Positions 24,184 to 32,079 of a stretch of DNA of 64,000 nt are shown in pieces; within the stretch, counting starts at the first letter, position 1; the number at the start of each line of letters is the position of its first letter. The stretch comes from Limnohabitans sp. Its GTDB lineage: Bacteria; Pseudomonadota; Gammaproteobacteria; Burkholderiales; Burkholderiaceae_C. The stretch lies in NCBI GenBank assembly GCA_030158125.1, contig JAOATL010000012.1, forward strand, positions 62,001 to 126,000, given 5' to 3'. A program made the translations under genes and the position numbers. The notes below the pieces were generated by a model that did no database searches, was not told where the DNA came from, and saw only the letters and a list, made by a program, of their open reading frames with translations.

Positions 24184-24194
24184 GAGGCCTGCCC

Positions 24195-25268
24195 GTGAGT
24201 GTTGAACTGAATGAACTTGTTGAAATTTATGGGGAAGGCGCCCTCCTGGCCTTCGGTGGCGCCATCATCGGTGTGTGTTTTGGTTTCTTCGCCCAGCGTT
24301 CTAAGTTTTGTTTGCGTGCGGCTGTCATCGATTTTTGGCACGGGCATTTCAAAGACAAACTTTCTATTTGGTTGCTGGCTTTTTCTGCGGCAGTCATTGG
24401 CACACAGGCCTTGGTTTTATGGGGCGGATTGGACAGCAGTGGGGCTCGGCAAATCGCTGCACGTGGCAGTTTGTCGGGTGCCATTGTCGGTGGCTTGCTG
24501 TTTGGCGTTGGCATGATTCTGACGCGCGGCTGTGCCAGTCGCTTGCTCATTCTTTCTGCCAACGGCAACTTGCGCGCCTTGCTCTCTGGGCTGATTTTTG
24601 CTGTGGTGGCGCAGTCGAGTTTGTCAGGCGCATTGATGCCTGCCCGTATTGCCATCAGTGAATGGTCAACGCTGGACGGCGGGCCAGGCCGCGATCTTTT
24701 GGCCATGGCTGGCACAGGCCATGTGACAGGATTGTCAATCGGTGTGTTGAGTTTGGCCGTGGCCATTTATTTTGTCAGTCGCAGCGCCAGCAAGCCCGCA
24801 ATGGTGTGGGTGGGCGGCCTTGGCACCGGTCTGTCTGTGGCTGCGGCATGGGGATTCACGCAATGGGTGGCCAGCAACTCGTTTGAACCCATTCAAATTC
24901 AGGGTTTGACCTTCAGTGGGCCTTCCGCTGAGTGGTTAATGCGCGTGTTGCAATCGCCTGCACCCAAAATTGGCTTTGAATTTGGCTTGTTGCCAGGTGT
25001 TTTCTTGGGGTCTTTTTTGGGCGCCATGGCAGGCAAAGAATTCAAGCTGGAAGGTTTCAAGGATGGTTACAGCATGCGCCGCTACATCGTGGGAGCGGTG
25101 CTCATGGGCTTTGGCTCGATGCTTGCCGGCGGTTGCGCCATTGGCGCTGGGGTGACGGGCGGCGCCATCTTTGCATTGACCGCGTGGGTCACTTTGCTGG
25201 GCATGTGGGTGGGCGCTGGTCTGACCGATCGTTGGCTGGACTCACCAGCCAACGTGCGCTTGCCTTAA
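24195..25268 (+). CDS. YeeE/YedE (TsuA/PmpA-like) sulfur-species transporter 2
   Basis: 357 aa from GTG (VSVELNELVEIYGEGALLAFGG). It is a full-length paralogue of the preceding gene and shares the motifs QRSKFCLRAAVI, TRGCASRLLILSANGNLRA and AGGCAIGAG. About nine or ten hydrophobic segments. It has its own operator-like inverted repeat in the 105-base spacer, so it can be controlled separately from the first copy. The gene ends four bases before the convergent cytochrome gene. Likely imports thiosulfate or a related reduced sulfur anion. Confidence 0.85.
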   Translation: MSVELNELVEIYGEGALLAFGGAIIGVCFGFFAQRSKFCLRAAVIDFWHGHFKDKLSIWLLAFSAAVIGTQALVLWGGLDSSGARQIAARGSLSGAIVGGLLFGVGMILTRGCASRLLILSANGNLRALLSGLIFAVVAQSSLSGALMPARIAISEWSTLDGGPGRDLLAMAGTGHVTGLSIGVLSLAVAIYFVSRSASKPAMVWVGGLGTGLSVAAAWGFTQWVASNSFEPIQIQGLTFSGPSAEWLMRVLQSPAPKIGFEFGLLPGVFLGSFLGAMAGKEFKLEGFKDGYSMRRYIVGAVLMGFGSMLAGGCAIGAGVTGGAIFALTAWVTLLGMWVGAGLTDRWLDSPANVRLP

Positions 25269-25272
25269 ACGA

Positions 25273-25884
25273 TCATTTACCGCTGAGATACTCGGCAACC
25301 GCCGCCATTTCAAGGGGGGTCATTTTGACCACAATGGAATGCATCACGGCATTGTCATTGGTGCGTTCGCGGGTGTTGAATTGCTTCAACTGCGTTTCTG
25401 TGTAGATGGCGTATTGACCGGCCAGGCGGGGCAGAGAGACGGTGCCCTTGGCTTCAGCGCCATGGCAACTTGCGCAAGCGGGCACGCCGCTGAATTTGTT
25501 GCCATTGTGAAATACATACTTGCCAACAGCTGCCAAGCCTTCATCCTTGGGGGCTTCTGTGGGCAAACTTTGCTTCTCAAAGAATTTGCCGACGGCCAGC
25601 ATCTCGTCTGGGGTTAGCTTGGCCACCATGTCGCGCATGGCCGTGCTTTTACGAGCACCTGTTTTGAAGTTTTCCAGTTGCTTGGCAATGTACTCATGGT
25701 GCTGACCCGCCAAGCGAGGAAACACCTCGCTGGAAGAATCGCCTGCAGCGCCATGGCAGAGAAAGCAAGAACCAGAAATGATTTTCTTGGCACGGGCTTC
25801 GTCAGCCTGGGCCAGTGCCGATGAACAAAAGCTGAGCGTTGTGAGCGCGGCAGCCAGGACTTTGATAAACGAAGCAATCTTCAT
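25273..25884 (-). CDS. Diheme cytochrome c4-like protein
   Basis: 203 aa. Signal peptide ends near SSALAQ. Two homologous heme domains with C40-x2-C43-H44 (CFLCH) and C137-x2-C140-H141 (CASCH), each followed by an LxGQ motif (FPRLAGQHHEY, LPRLAGQYAIY) as in cytochrome c4. It starts 9 bases after the fccB stop, so it probably carries electrons from flavocytochrome c to the terminal oxidase. Membership in the sulfur operon is clear from spacing. Confidence 0.9.
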   Translation of the reverse strand: MKIASFIKVLAAALTTLSFCSSALAQADEARAKKIISGSCFLCHGAAGDSSSEVFPRLAGQHHEYIAKQLENFKTGARKSTAMRDMVAKLTPDEMLAVGKFFEKQSLPTEAPKDEGLAAVGKYVFHNGNKFSGVPACASCHGAEAKGTVSLPRLAGQYAIYTETQLKQFNTRERTNDNAVMHSIVVKMTPLEMAAVAEYLSGK

Positions 25885-25893
25885 GTTGGTGTC

Positions 25894-27177
25894 TTAAGCC
25901 AGTGTGTCTGCCCAAATGTTGCGGGCCCAAGCCAAGGCGTAGCGGCCTTCCAATTCGTTGGCAGCGCTGGACACCCCGCCGGAACCCGGCACGGTCAACA
26001 TGGTCTTCTTGTCGGCGTTGTAAGCGTGCACACTTGCCACATGGACCACATCTTCCGAGCTGACAAAGCTGTAACAAGTGTTGTTGTAGATGGGCAATTT
26101 GTTGGGTTCTTTGCCTGTTAACAATGCAACCACCGCCGCAGCGCAGGTTTTGCCATGTTGATTGGCCATGTGACCTGATTTGGGCATGGCGGGTGCAATT
26201 TGAATGGAGTCGCCCAACACGTGAATGTTCTTAGCCGCTTTGGATTCAAACGTGAGGAAGTCAACTTCGCACCAGCGTTTGTTGGCAGTGGCCAAGCCTG
26301 ACTTGACGGCAATGTCGCCAGCGCGCATAGGGGGGATGACGTTCAAGACATTGGCTTTGACGTCGTCGTTGAACTCAAATTTCAAAGTGTTGGTGGTGGC
26401 ATCAACATCTGTGGCGTTGTGTTTACCACGGTATTCCACGATGCCTTTGTATCGCTCAGCCCAAGCTTTTTTGAACAAGGGGCCTTTGGAGGTGACATCG
26501 TCGTTGGCATCCAAAATAAGCACCTTGCTTTTTGGCTTGGCCTTGCTGAAGTACTCGGCCACTTGGCAAGCACGTTCGTAGGGGCCGGGTGGGCAGCGGT
26601 AGGGTGCCAAAGGAATGGACAAAGCATAAACGCCGCCGTCGGGCATGGCTTCTAATTGTTTGCGCAGTGCCACAGTTTGTGCACCCGCCTTCCATGCGTG
26701 CAATACCTTGTCTTGCGCGCCAGATTTTTGAAGGCCGGGCAAAGCGTCAAACATGAAATCGACGCCTGGTGAAAGAATGAGGCGATCGTAAGGAACTTCA
26801 GAGCCGCCTGCCAACTTGACAACGCGCTTGTCTGGGTCAATTTGTGTGACGTAGTCTTTGATCAAGTTGACGCCATGACGCTTAACCAAGTTGTCGTAGG
26901 ACGTGGTGATGTCGGCCATGGTTTTGCTGCCACCAATGACCAGATTGGAAATAGGGCAGGAAATGAAACTGGCGTTGGGCTCAATCAAGGTAACTTGAAT
27001 ACCGTAGTCTGACCACATGCGGACGTACTTGGCGGCGGTTGCACCACCATAGCCACCGCCCACCACCACCACTTTGGGGCCATTGGCACCACCGATGGAT
27101 GCACAGCCGGACATGAGTCCCACGGCACCCAGGGCAGAAGTTGCTGAAGCGGTTTGAATAAATTGACGACGTTTCAT
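25894..27177 (-). CDS. fccB: Flavocytochrome c sulfide dehydrogenase, flavoprotein subunit (FccB/SoxF)
   Basis: 427 aa. It oxidises sulfide to sulfane sulfur in the periplasm and passes electrons to the cytochrome subunit. N-terminus has a Tat-like signal (MKRRQFIQTASA) and a GC in LMSGCAS. FAD dinucleotide motif VVVGGGYGG at about 38-46. The redox cysteine region is SFISCPISNLVIGG, and the second is PYRCPPGPYERACQ. The C-terminal domain FVSSEDVVHVASVH is that of FCSD flavin-binding proteins. It is 9 bases downstream of fccA and before a cytochrome c4. Confidence 0.92.
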   Translation of the reverse strand: MKRRQFIQTASATSALGAVGLMSGCASIGGANGPKVVVVGGGYGGATAAKYVRMWSDYGIQVTLIEPNASFISCPISNLVIGGSKTMADITTSYDNLVKRHGVNLIKDYVTQIDPDKRVVKLAGGSEVPYDRLILSPGVDFMFDALPGLQKSGAQDKVLHAWKAGAQTVALRKQLEAMPDGGVYALSIPLAPYRCPPGPYERACQVAEYFSKAKPKSKVLILDANDDVTSKGPLFKKAWAERYKGIVEYRGKHNATDVDATTNTLKFEFNDDVKANVLNVIPPMRAGDIAVKSGLATANKRWCEVDFLTFESKAAKNIHVLGDSIQIAPAMPKSGHMANQHGKTCAAAVVALLTGKEPNKLPIYNNTCYSFVSSEDVVHVASVHAYNADKKTMLTVPGSGGVSSAANELEGRYALAWARNIWADTLA

Positions 27178-27186
27178 GACAACTCC

Positions 27187-27495
27187 TTATTTTTTCTGTG
27201 CAGCGAAATAACCAGCAATGGCAACAATTTGATCGTCGCTATAGCCTTTGGCCAATTGGTGCATGATGGTGGCGGGCTTGCGGCCAGCTTTGAAGTCCAG
27301 CATTTTCTTGACCATGTCGTCTTTGTTGGCGCCAGCCAAGGCCTCGTTGCCTGCTTCGGCGCGGCCGTTGGTGCCATGGCAGTTTGAGCAACTGGCAGCC
27401 CAGCTGCGAACTTGCATCGGGTCTGGTGCTGTTTGTGCCATTGCACCTGTACTGGCAAACACCAAGCTTGCGAGGATTAAATTCAGTTTTTTCAT
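27187..27495 (-). CDS. fccA: Cytochrome subunit of flavocytochrome c (FccA/SoxE-like)
   Basis: 102 aa from MKKLNLILASLVF. Signal peptide ends near GAMAQ. Single heme motif CSNCH in SCSNCHGTNGRA at about residue 40. The monoheme size fits the small FccA/SoxE partners of FccB in Sox organisms and is smaller than the diheme Allochromatium subunit. It lies 9 bases upstream of fccB. A codon four residues earlier (27507) is also possible. Confidence 0.85.
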   Translation of the reverse strand: MKKLNLILASLVFASTGAMAQTAPDPMQVRSWAASCSNCHGTNGRAEAGNEALAGANKDDMVKKMLDFKAGRKPATIMHQLAKGYSDDQIVAIAGYFAAQKK

Positions 27496-27546
27496 AAGAT
27501 GTCTCAAAGGTGAATTTGGAGAAAAAGGGGGGCGATCACAAAGCGA

Positions 27547-27972
27547 TCAAGGTCTGATGTAAACGAAGCCCGAGTTGGCTTGGAGTAGCGCCACCTCTGC
27601 CACGCCAGAGGGCACCACCGAGGCTTCCATGACCACACGGTCTTTGGGAATCTTGCGGGTGGTCAGGGTGTTGTTGCAAACTTTGAATTGAACACCCTTG
27701 GATGCCAAGTCGCCAATGCTGCCAGCAAAACTTTCACCAATGGCGTTGGTAGCGCCATCGAGCAGAAAGTCAATGCCAGGGCCATGGGTCACCACAGTGA
27801 TTTTGGCCGTTGGATCGGCCGCCAAATGATTTCGAATGTTGCCCATGGCGCGATACGCCTGGGCGACGCCCTCATTGAGGTGATAGACAACTTTGACTTG
27901 TGCAAAGGCTGTGGCGCAAGCACTCAATGTCAATGACACCACGCATGCGCGGATGAAAAATAGTGTATTCAT
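27547..27972 (-). CDS. Exported DsrE-family protein
   Basis: 141 aa from MNTLFFIRACVVSLTLSA, with a signal peptide ending near ATAFAQ. The DsrE/DsrF-like domain (VKVVYHLNEGVAQAYRAMGN; GIDFLLDGA) keeps one cysteine, C99 in FKVCNNTL, at the position used for persulfide transfer in DsrE proteins. It may carry sulfane sulfur in the periplasm near FccAB. Located between arsR and fccA. A dyad matching the soxC site overlaps its ribosome site and start. Confidence 0.85.
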   Translation of the reverse strand: MNTLFFIRACVVSLTLSACATAFAQVKVVYHLNEGVAQAYRAMGNIRNHLAADPTAKITVVTHGPGIDFLLDGATNAIGESFAGSIGDLASKGVQFKVCNNTLTTRKIPKDRVVMEASVVPSGVAEVALLQANSGFVYIRP

Positions 27973-27986
27973 TAGCCGCTCCTTAT
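27971..27986. promoter_or_regulatory. Candidate sulfur-regulator dyad at the dsrE start
   Basis: ATTAG-CCGCTC-CTTAT fits the ATNAG-N6-CTNAT layout shared with 19414 and 24161. It overlaps the AAGGAG ribosome site of the DsrE-family gene, so part of the match could come from the ribosome-site sequence itself. Confidence 0.35.
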
Positions 27987-28040
27987 TTATCTTGATGTTA
28001 TCCGTCTCTACTGTCTGGCGATCACAGTAATAACCCGACT

Positions 28041-28385
28041 TCAAACTGACGTGAGACTTTCAGTTGCAATTTGTGAGCAAACAGCGCGGCAAAGCTCAAC
28101 AAAACTGGGGTTGGCGATGCTGTAGTAAATTTGAACACCATCGCGCCGTTTTTGGAGTATGCCCGCCTGAAACAAGGTGCTCAGGTGTTGCGACATGTTG
28201 GATTGGGTCGTGTCAACGTCATCCAACAGCTCGGTCACATTTTTTTCGCCCGTGCACAGGCTGCTCATGATGCGCAAGCGCATGGGGGCGGACATGACTC
28301 GGAAAATTTCTGCGGCACGGTTGAACGTGGCGTCATCTTTCTCGAGTGACTCGAAGGGAATGGGTTTGGTTTTGCTGGCTCGCAT
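28041..28385 (-). CDS. ArsR-family repressor (sulfur-responsive candidate)
   Basis: 114 aa winged-helix protein with the ArsR pattern: MSAPMRLRIMSSLCTGEKNV, then the recognition helix TTQSNMSQHLSTLFQAGIL and a beta wing KRRDGVQIYYSI. Cysteines C44, C99 and C103 are available for thiol sensing. Sox clusters often hold ArsR-type SoxR/SqrR/BigR repressors that sense persulfides by two cysteines; the spacing here is not identical to SqrR, so the mechanism is inferred. It lies inside the trx2-arsR-dsrE-fccAB unit, and dyad candidates occur at several sulfur promoters. Confidence 0.85.
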   Translation of the reverse strand: MRASKTKPIPFESLEKDDATFNRAAEIFRVMSAPMRLRIMSSLCTGEKNVTELLDDVDTTQSNMSQHLSTLFQAGILQKRRDGVQIYYSIANPSFVELCRAVCSQIATESLTSV

Positions 28386-28459
28386 AGGCTTGAATATAGC
28401 TTGAAATGCGCCTTGGGAAAATCACGGGCTGACGTGCCCAATGCCAGCGTTGAAACCCA

Positions 28460-28903
28460 TTAAACCGTTGATGCGCCCATGTGTGCTTGCACCCATTTGA
28501 CCAAGTCCGACGCAGGCCGTGCACCAGAAATTCGGGCAAGCTCTTGACCTCCTTTGAAAATAGCAAGGGTTGGGATGCTTCGGATGTTGTGTTTGGCGCC
28601 TGCATCTTGGTGGGCTTCTGTGTCTACTTTGACCAAGCGTGCGAAGGGCTCCAGCAAAGCGCATGCCTTTTCATATTCTGGTGCCATCATGCGGCAAGGG
28701 CCACACCAAGGAGCCCAGAAGTCGACCACGACAGGGACTTCGCTTTTTGCAATTTGGGCGTCTAAACCCATCAAGGACAAATTTGAAGGGTGTTTGTCAA
28801 ACAGCGGCTTGTGACAGCTGCCGCAAGACAAGGCTGCCGCCAAGTGTTCTGTGGCAACGCGGTTGGTGCTATTGCAGTGGGGGCAAACCAAATGTGTTTT
28901 CAT
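28460..28903 (-). CDS. trxC: Thioredoxin 2 (TrxC) with N-terminal zinc ribbon
   Basis: 147 aa. The N-terminal zinc motif is C7-x2-C10 and C27-x2-C30 (CPHC, CGSC). The thioredoxin active site is W66-C-G-P-C70, followed by SIPTLAIFKGGQE with the cis-Pro. Cytoplasmic disulfide reductase of the Trx2 type, linked to oxidative stress and zinc. It is the first gene of the minus-strand run ending at the cytochrome c4 gene, 74 bases before arsR. Divergent from OsmC across a control region with an FNR-like dyad. Confidence 0.92.
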   Translation of the reverse strand: MKTHLVCPHCNSTNRVATEHLAAALSCGSCHKPLFDKHPSNLSLMGLDAQIAKSEVPVVVDFWAPWCGPCRMMAPEYEKACALLEPFARLVKVDTEAHQDAGAKHNIRSIPTLAIFKGGQELARISGARPASDLVKWVQAHMGASTV

Positions 28904-28988
28904 GCGTACTCCTTTAAAACCTGTCAGTTCGCAGTTGGTGGCTTTTGATATTTTTTCAAGTCCATCATGCCGCAGTTAGCTTGGTTTG

Positions 28989-29009
28989 AATTGATTTAAG
29001 TTAATTCCA
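28989..29009. promoter_or_regulatory. FNR-like dyad between trxC and osmC
   Basis: TTGATTTAAGTTAA (28991-29004) has one perfect and one degenerate FNR half-site and sits inside a larger dyad GAATT...AATTC. It lies in the 183-base divergent spacer and could act on either gene. Confidence 0.35.
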
Positions 29010-29086
29010 AATTCGATGAAACCACTAGCATTTGAGAATACGCTCGATTGAACACACAGCGCCATGCCTTTTTGGGGAGACCATGC

Positions 29087-29539
29087 ATGTCAGAAAAAAC
29101 CATCACCGTTGAACTTCGCCAAAAGTCAAAATACCAATTTGACATCGATTTCAGTGAAGGCATGCCCAAATTGATGACAGATGAGCCTGCGCCATTGGGT
29201 GAAGGCAAGGGGCCATCGCCTGTTCAATTGCTGGCGGCGGCCGTTGGCAATTGCCTGAGTGATTCTTTGTATTTTGCGTTGGCCAAGTTCAAACAATCGC
29301 CTGAACCCATTCACACAGTGGTTCATGCCGAGGTGGGTCGCAATGCTGACGGCCGAATGCGTGTGCTCAAAATTGAAGCCAAGTTGCATTTGGGTGTTGA
29401 GGCCCATCGGCTCGAACACTTAGACCGCGTGCTGGAACAGTTTGAGGCCTTTTGCACAGTGACACAAAGTGTGGGGCAAGGCATCCCAGTGCACACAAGG
29501 GTGTTAGATTCCACAGGATTGATTCTCAAAGGCGCTTGA
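29087..29539 (+). CDS. OsmC/Ohr-family protein
   Basis: 150 aa from MSEKTITVELRQK (ribosome site GGGGAG). The OsmC fold is indicated by GPSPVQLLAAAVGNCLSDS with C56 and a second cysteine C123 in AFCTVTQSV, the pair of redox cysteines in OsmC/Ohr-type peroxidases. Substrate could be organic hydroperoxides or reactive sulfur species; neither is shown. It is followed 26 bases later by a lipoprotein rhodanese, and both lie at the edge of the sulfur island. Confidence 0.85.
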   Translation: MSEKTITVELRQKSKYQFDIDFSEGMPKLMTDEPAPLGEGKGPSPVQLLAAAVGNCLSDSLYFALAKFKQSPEPIHTVVHAEVGRNADGRMRVLKIEAKLHLGVEAHRLEHLDRVLEQFEAFCTVTQSVGQGIPVHTRVLDSTGLILKGA

Positions 29540-29565
29540 GCCATTTAACGTTGCAAAACCCACCT

Positions 29566-29967
29566 ATGAAATATGTTCTAGCGGTCTTCCAAAATTTATT
29601 TTTTTCAGTCTTACTGATCTCGCTCGCCGCTTGTTCTTCATCAGACGAAGGCAGCAAAGTGAGCTTAGAGCAAGCCAAAACACTGCATGAGTCCGGCCAA
29701 GTGGTGCTGATCGACATTCGAGAAACGCGAGAGCATCAAACAGGTGTTGCAAACGGTGCTGTTTTGCTGCCGATGAGTCAAATTTCTCAAAATACAAGCC
29801 TGATACCGCGAAACTCAGCGCAGCCCGTTCTGTTGATTTGCAACACGCAAAACAGGTCCAAAGCCACGCTTGAAAAACTCAAAGCACAGGGCTATCAAAA
29901 CATTCAATATGTAGAGGGTGGCATGAGCCAATGGGCAGCCAAAGGCTGGCCCATGGTCAAGCCCTAG
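29566..29967 (+). CDS. Rhodanese-domain lipoprotein
   Basis: 133 aa. The signal ends in lipobox LAAC with C23, so it is lipid-anchored in the periplasm. The rhodanese domain shows VVLIDIRETREHQTGVANGA and active loop CNTQNRS with C92. It probably moves sulfane sulfur in the periplasm or handles thiosulfate. It follows OsmC by 26 bases and converges with the HAD gene of the phosphonate operon; no terminator is visible in the 20-base gap. Confidence 0.85.
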   Translation: MKYVLAVFQNLFFSVLLISLAACSSSDEGSKVSLEQAKTLHESGQVVLIDIRETREHQTGVANGAVLLPMSQISQNTSLIPRNSAQPVLLICNTQNRSKATLEKLKAQGYQNIQYVEGGMSQWAAKGWPMVKP

Positions 29968-29987
29968 CCCTAGCCGCTTGAATGACT

Positions 29988-30647
29988 TTAAAACCAGTCG
30001 ATTTGCGGCCAACCTCTTTGGGCTGCTTCTGCCCGCAGTAGCGCATCGCCTTGGGTCACGGTGGCATGCGTGACGGCTTTCAGCAGCGGCAAGTCGTTGA
30101 TGGAGTCGCTGTAGCCCCATGTTTCAAGCTGCGCCCAATCGATTTGGCGCTCAGCACACCAAGCCATCAGACGACTCACTTTGCCCTCGCGCATGTTCAG
30201 CACGCCTTGCGTGCGCCCAGTGAACAGACCGTTTTGAACCTCGGCCTCGGTTGCAATCAATTCTGTCATGCCAAGATGTGCCGCCGTCAGTTCGGTGATG
30301 AAGCGATTGGTGGCGGTGGTCATTACCACACGGTCACCATTGGCCTGATGGGTTTTGATTTGGGCTTTACCGCCCGCACACAAGCGCGGCAGAATCCAGT
30401 CATTCAAAAACGCTTGCCGCAGGGGTTCCCATTCGCGCGGCGATTTCAGCGTGAGTGTGCCAATGTAGAACTCACAAAACGCCTGAACGTCCACGGCTCC
30501 AGATTTGTAGTCACGGGCCATGGCCTCGTTCTTGGCCGCGAAGATGGACTTGTCGAGCATGCCTTGCGCGATGAGAAAGTCACACCACAGCTGATCGCTG
30601 TCGCCATCCAGCAGGGTGTGATCGAGGTCAAACAGGGCCAGGCGCAT
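29988..30647 (-). CDS. HAD-IB family phosphatase
   Basis: 219 aa. HAD motif I is FDLDHTLLDGDSD with nucleophile D7 and D9; motif II TTATN and motif III/IV GYSDSINDLPLL. It resembles the SerB-like HAD-IB hydrolases, which dephosphorylate small phosphomonoesters. The start lies one base from the aldehyde dehydrogenase stop, so it is the last gene of the long phn operon. Physiological substrate is unknown; a phosphorylated amine or amino alcohol would fit the neighbours but this is a guess. Confidence 0.85.
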   Translation of the reverse strand: MRLALFDLDHTLLDGDSDQLWCDFLIAQGMLDKSIFAAKNEAMARDYKSGAVDVQAFCEFYIGTLTLKSPREWEPLRQAFLNDWILPRLCAGGKAQIKTHQANGDRVVMTTATNRFITELTAAHLGMTELIATEAEVQNGLFTGRTQGVLNMREGKVSRLMAWCAERQIDWAQLETWGYSDSINDLPLLKAVTHATVTQGDALLRAEAAQRGWPQIDWF

Positions 30648-30648
30648 G

Positions 30649-32034
30649 TCAGTTGCTGCGCAGGTGCCAAGCTTTGGGGCGTGTGAAGGTGGCCAAGCCT
30701 TCACGCGACAAGGTGAGGCCTACACCCGAGTGACCGTAGCCGCTCCATGGCAAACGTGGGCTGACGCGGTCGCAGCAGTTCCAATACACGGTGCCTGCAC
30801 GAACTTGTGACAGGACCTCGCGAGCGTGTTGTTCGTTGGGGGTGTAGACGCCAGCGGTTAAGCCATACTGTGTGTCGTTCATGAGGCGAACAGCTTCTGC
30901 ATCGTCGTTCACTTTTTGAATGCCAATGATGGGTCCAAAGCTTTCATCACGCATCAGGGCCATGCTGTGACTGACGTTGTCAAAGACGGTGGCTTCAAAC
31001 CAATTGCCTTTGCCACCCATGGGACCTTGGCTTCGTTGGCCTCCCAGCAGGCAACGCGCGCCTTTGGCTTTGGCATCTGCAATTTGTGCCTCTAGCACTT
31101 TAATTTGTGGGGCACGGGTGAGTGGGCCAAGGTAGGTGTCGGCGGCCAAAGGATCGCCCATTTTAAAAGTGCGAACCGTATCGACCAGGGCTTGTACGAA
31201 TTGATCGTGAATGCTGGCGTGCACATAGATTCGCTCGACAGAGCAGCAACTTTGCCCGGCGTTGTACATGGCACCATCGGCCAATGATTGCGCTGCAGCC
31301 ACAGGGTCGGCATCGGCGCACACATAAGTGGGATCTTTGCCGCCCAATTCCAATTGAAGCTTGGTCATGCGCGGGCCCATCACGTTGGCAATGTGCTGGC
31401 CGGTGGCCAAAGAACCTGTGAAGAACATGCCATCGAGTGGTTGTGCCAGCAAGGCATTGCCCGTGTCAGCCGCGCCGATCAAGGTGGCAAATACGTCTTC
31501 GGGGATGCCTGCTTCATGCAGCAAACGGCCCATGGCCAGGCCACTCATGGCAGCAAATTCGGAAGGCTTGTACAAAATGGCATTGCCCATGAGCAAGCCA
31601 GGTACAAACACGTTACCACCGACAAACCAGGGATAGTTCCATGCTGAAATGTTGCCAATCAAGCCCAGGGGGACGTGCTGAATTTGCTCGCACATGCCGT
31701 CTTGATTGAAAACCGTTTCTGTTTTGAGAATGCCTTCAGCTTCGGCCAAAAAGAAATCGACACGGCCTAAAAAACCATTCAGTTCATTGCGTGAGTGGCC
31801 CAGCGGTTTGCCAGTTTCTAGCGTCATGATCTTGGCCAAATCGTCCAGTTGCGCTTGAACCAAATCGCGAAAGCGTTGAAGACATGCCACGCGCTCGGAC
31901 AATGGCGTCGCGGCCCAAGCTGTCTGTGCATTGCGCGCTTTTTGCGCTTTAATGGCCACCGATGCGCCATCGTCGATGCGCAATTGGGTGATCAGTTCTT
32001 CGGTGGCGGGGTTGATGACGTCAAGCAGTTTCAT
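30649..32034 (-). CDS. NAD(P)-dependent aldehyde dehydrogenase
   Basis: 461 aa. ALDH superfamily with E229 (LELGGKDP) and catalytic C263 (NAGQSCCSVERIYV); Rossmann motif region FTGSLATGQHI. It lacks the N-terminal extension of many ALDHs. Placed after the amidotransferase-like hydrolase (45 bases) and before the HAD gene (1 base). In a glutamylation route it would oxidise a gamma-glutamyl amino aldehyde to the acid. It is distinct from the PhnY phosphonoacetaldehyde dehydrogenase at 42632. Substrate is inferred. Confidence 0.9.
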   Translation of the reverse strand: MKLLDVINPATEELITQLRIDDGASVAIKAQKARNAQTAWAATPLSERVACLQRFRDLVQAQLDDLAKIMTLETGKPLGHSRNELNGFLGRVDFFLAEAEGILKTETVFNQDGMCEQIQHVPLGLIGNISAWNYPWFVGGNVFVPGLLMGNAILYKPSEFAAMSGLAMGRLLHEAGIPEDVFATLIGAADTGNALLAQPLDGMFFTGSLATGQHIANVMGPRMTKLQLELGGKDPTYVCADADPVAAAQSLADGAMYNAGQSCCSVERIYVHASIHDQFVQALVDTVRTFKMGDPLAADTYLGPLTRAPQIKVLEAQIADAKAKGARCLLGGQRSQGPMGGKGNWFEATVFDNVSHSMALMRDESFGPIIGIQKVNDDAEAVRLMNDTQYGLTAGVYTPNEQHAREVLSQVRAGTVYWNCCDRVSPRLPWSGYGHSGVGLTLSREGLATFTRPKAWHLRSN

Positions 32035-32079
32035 AGGGGTCCAATGGGTTCAATGTCTGTGTTGGCCAATGCAGCTTGC

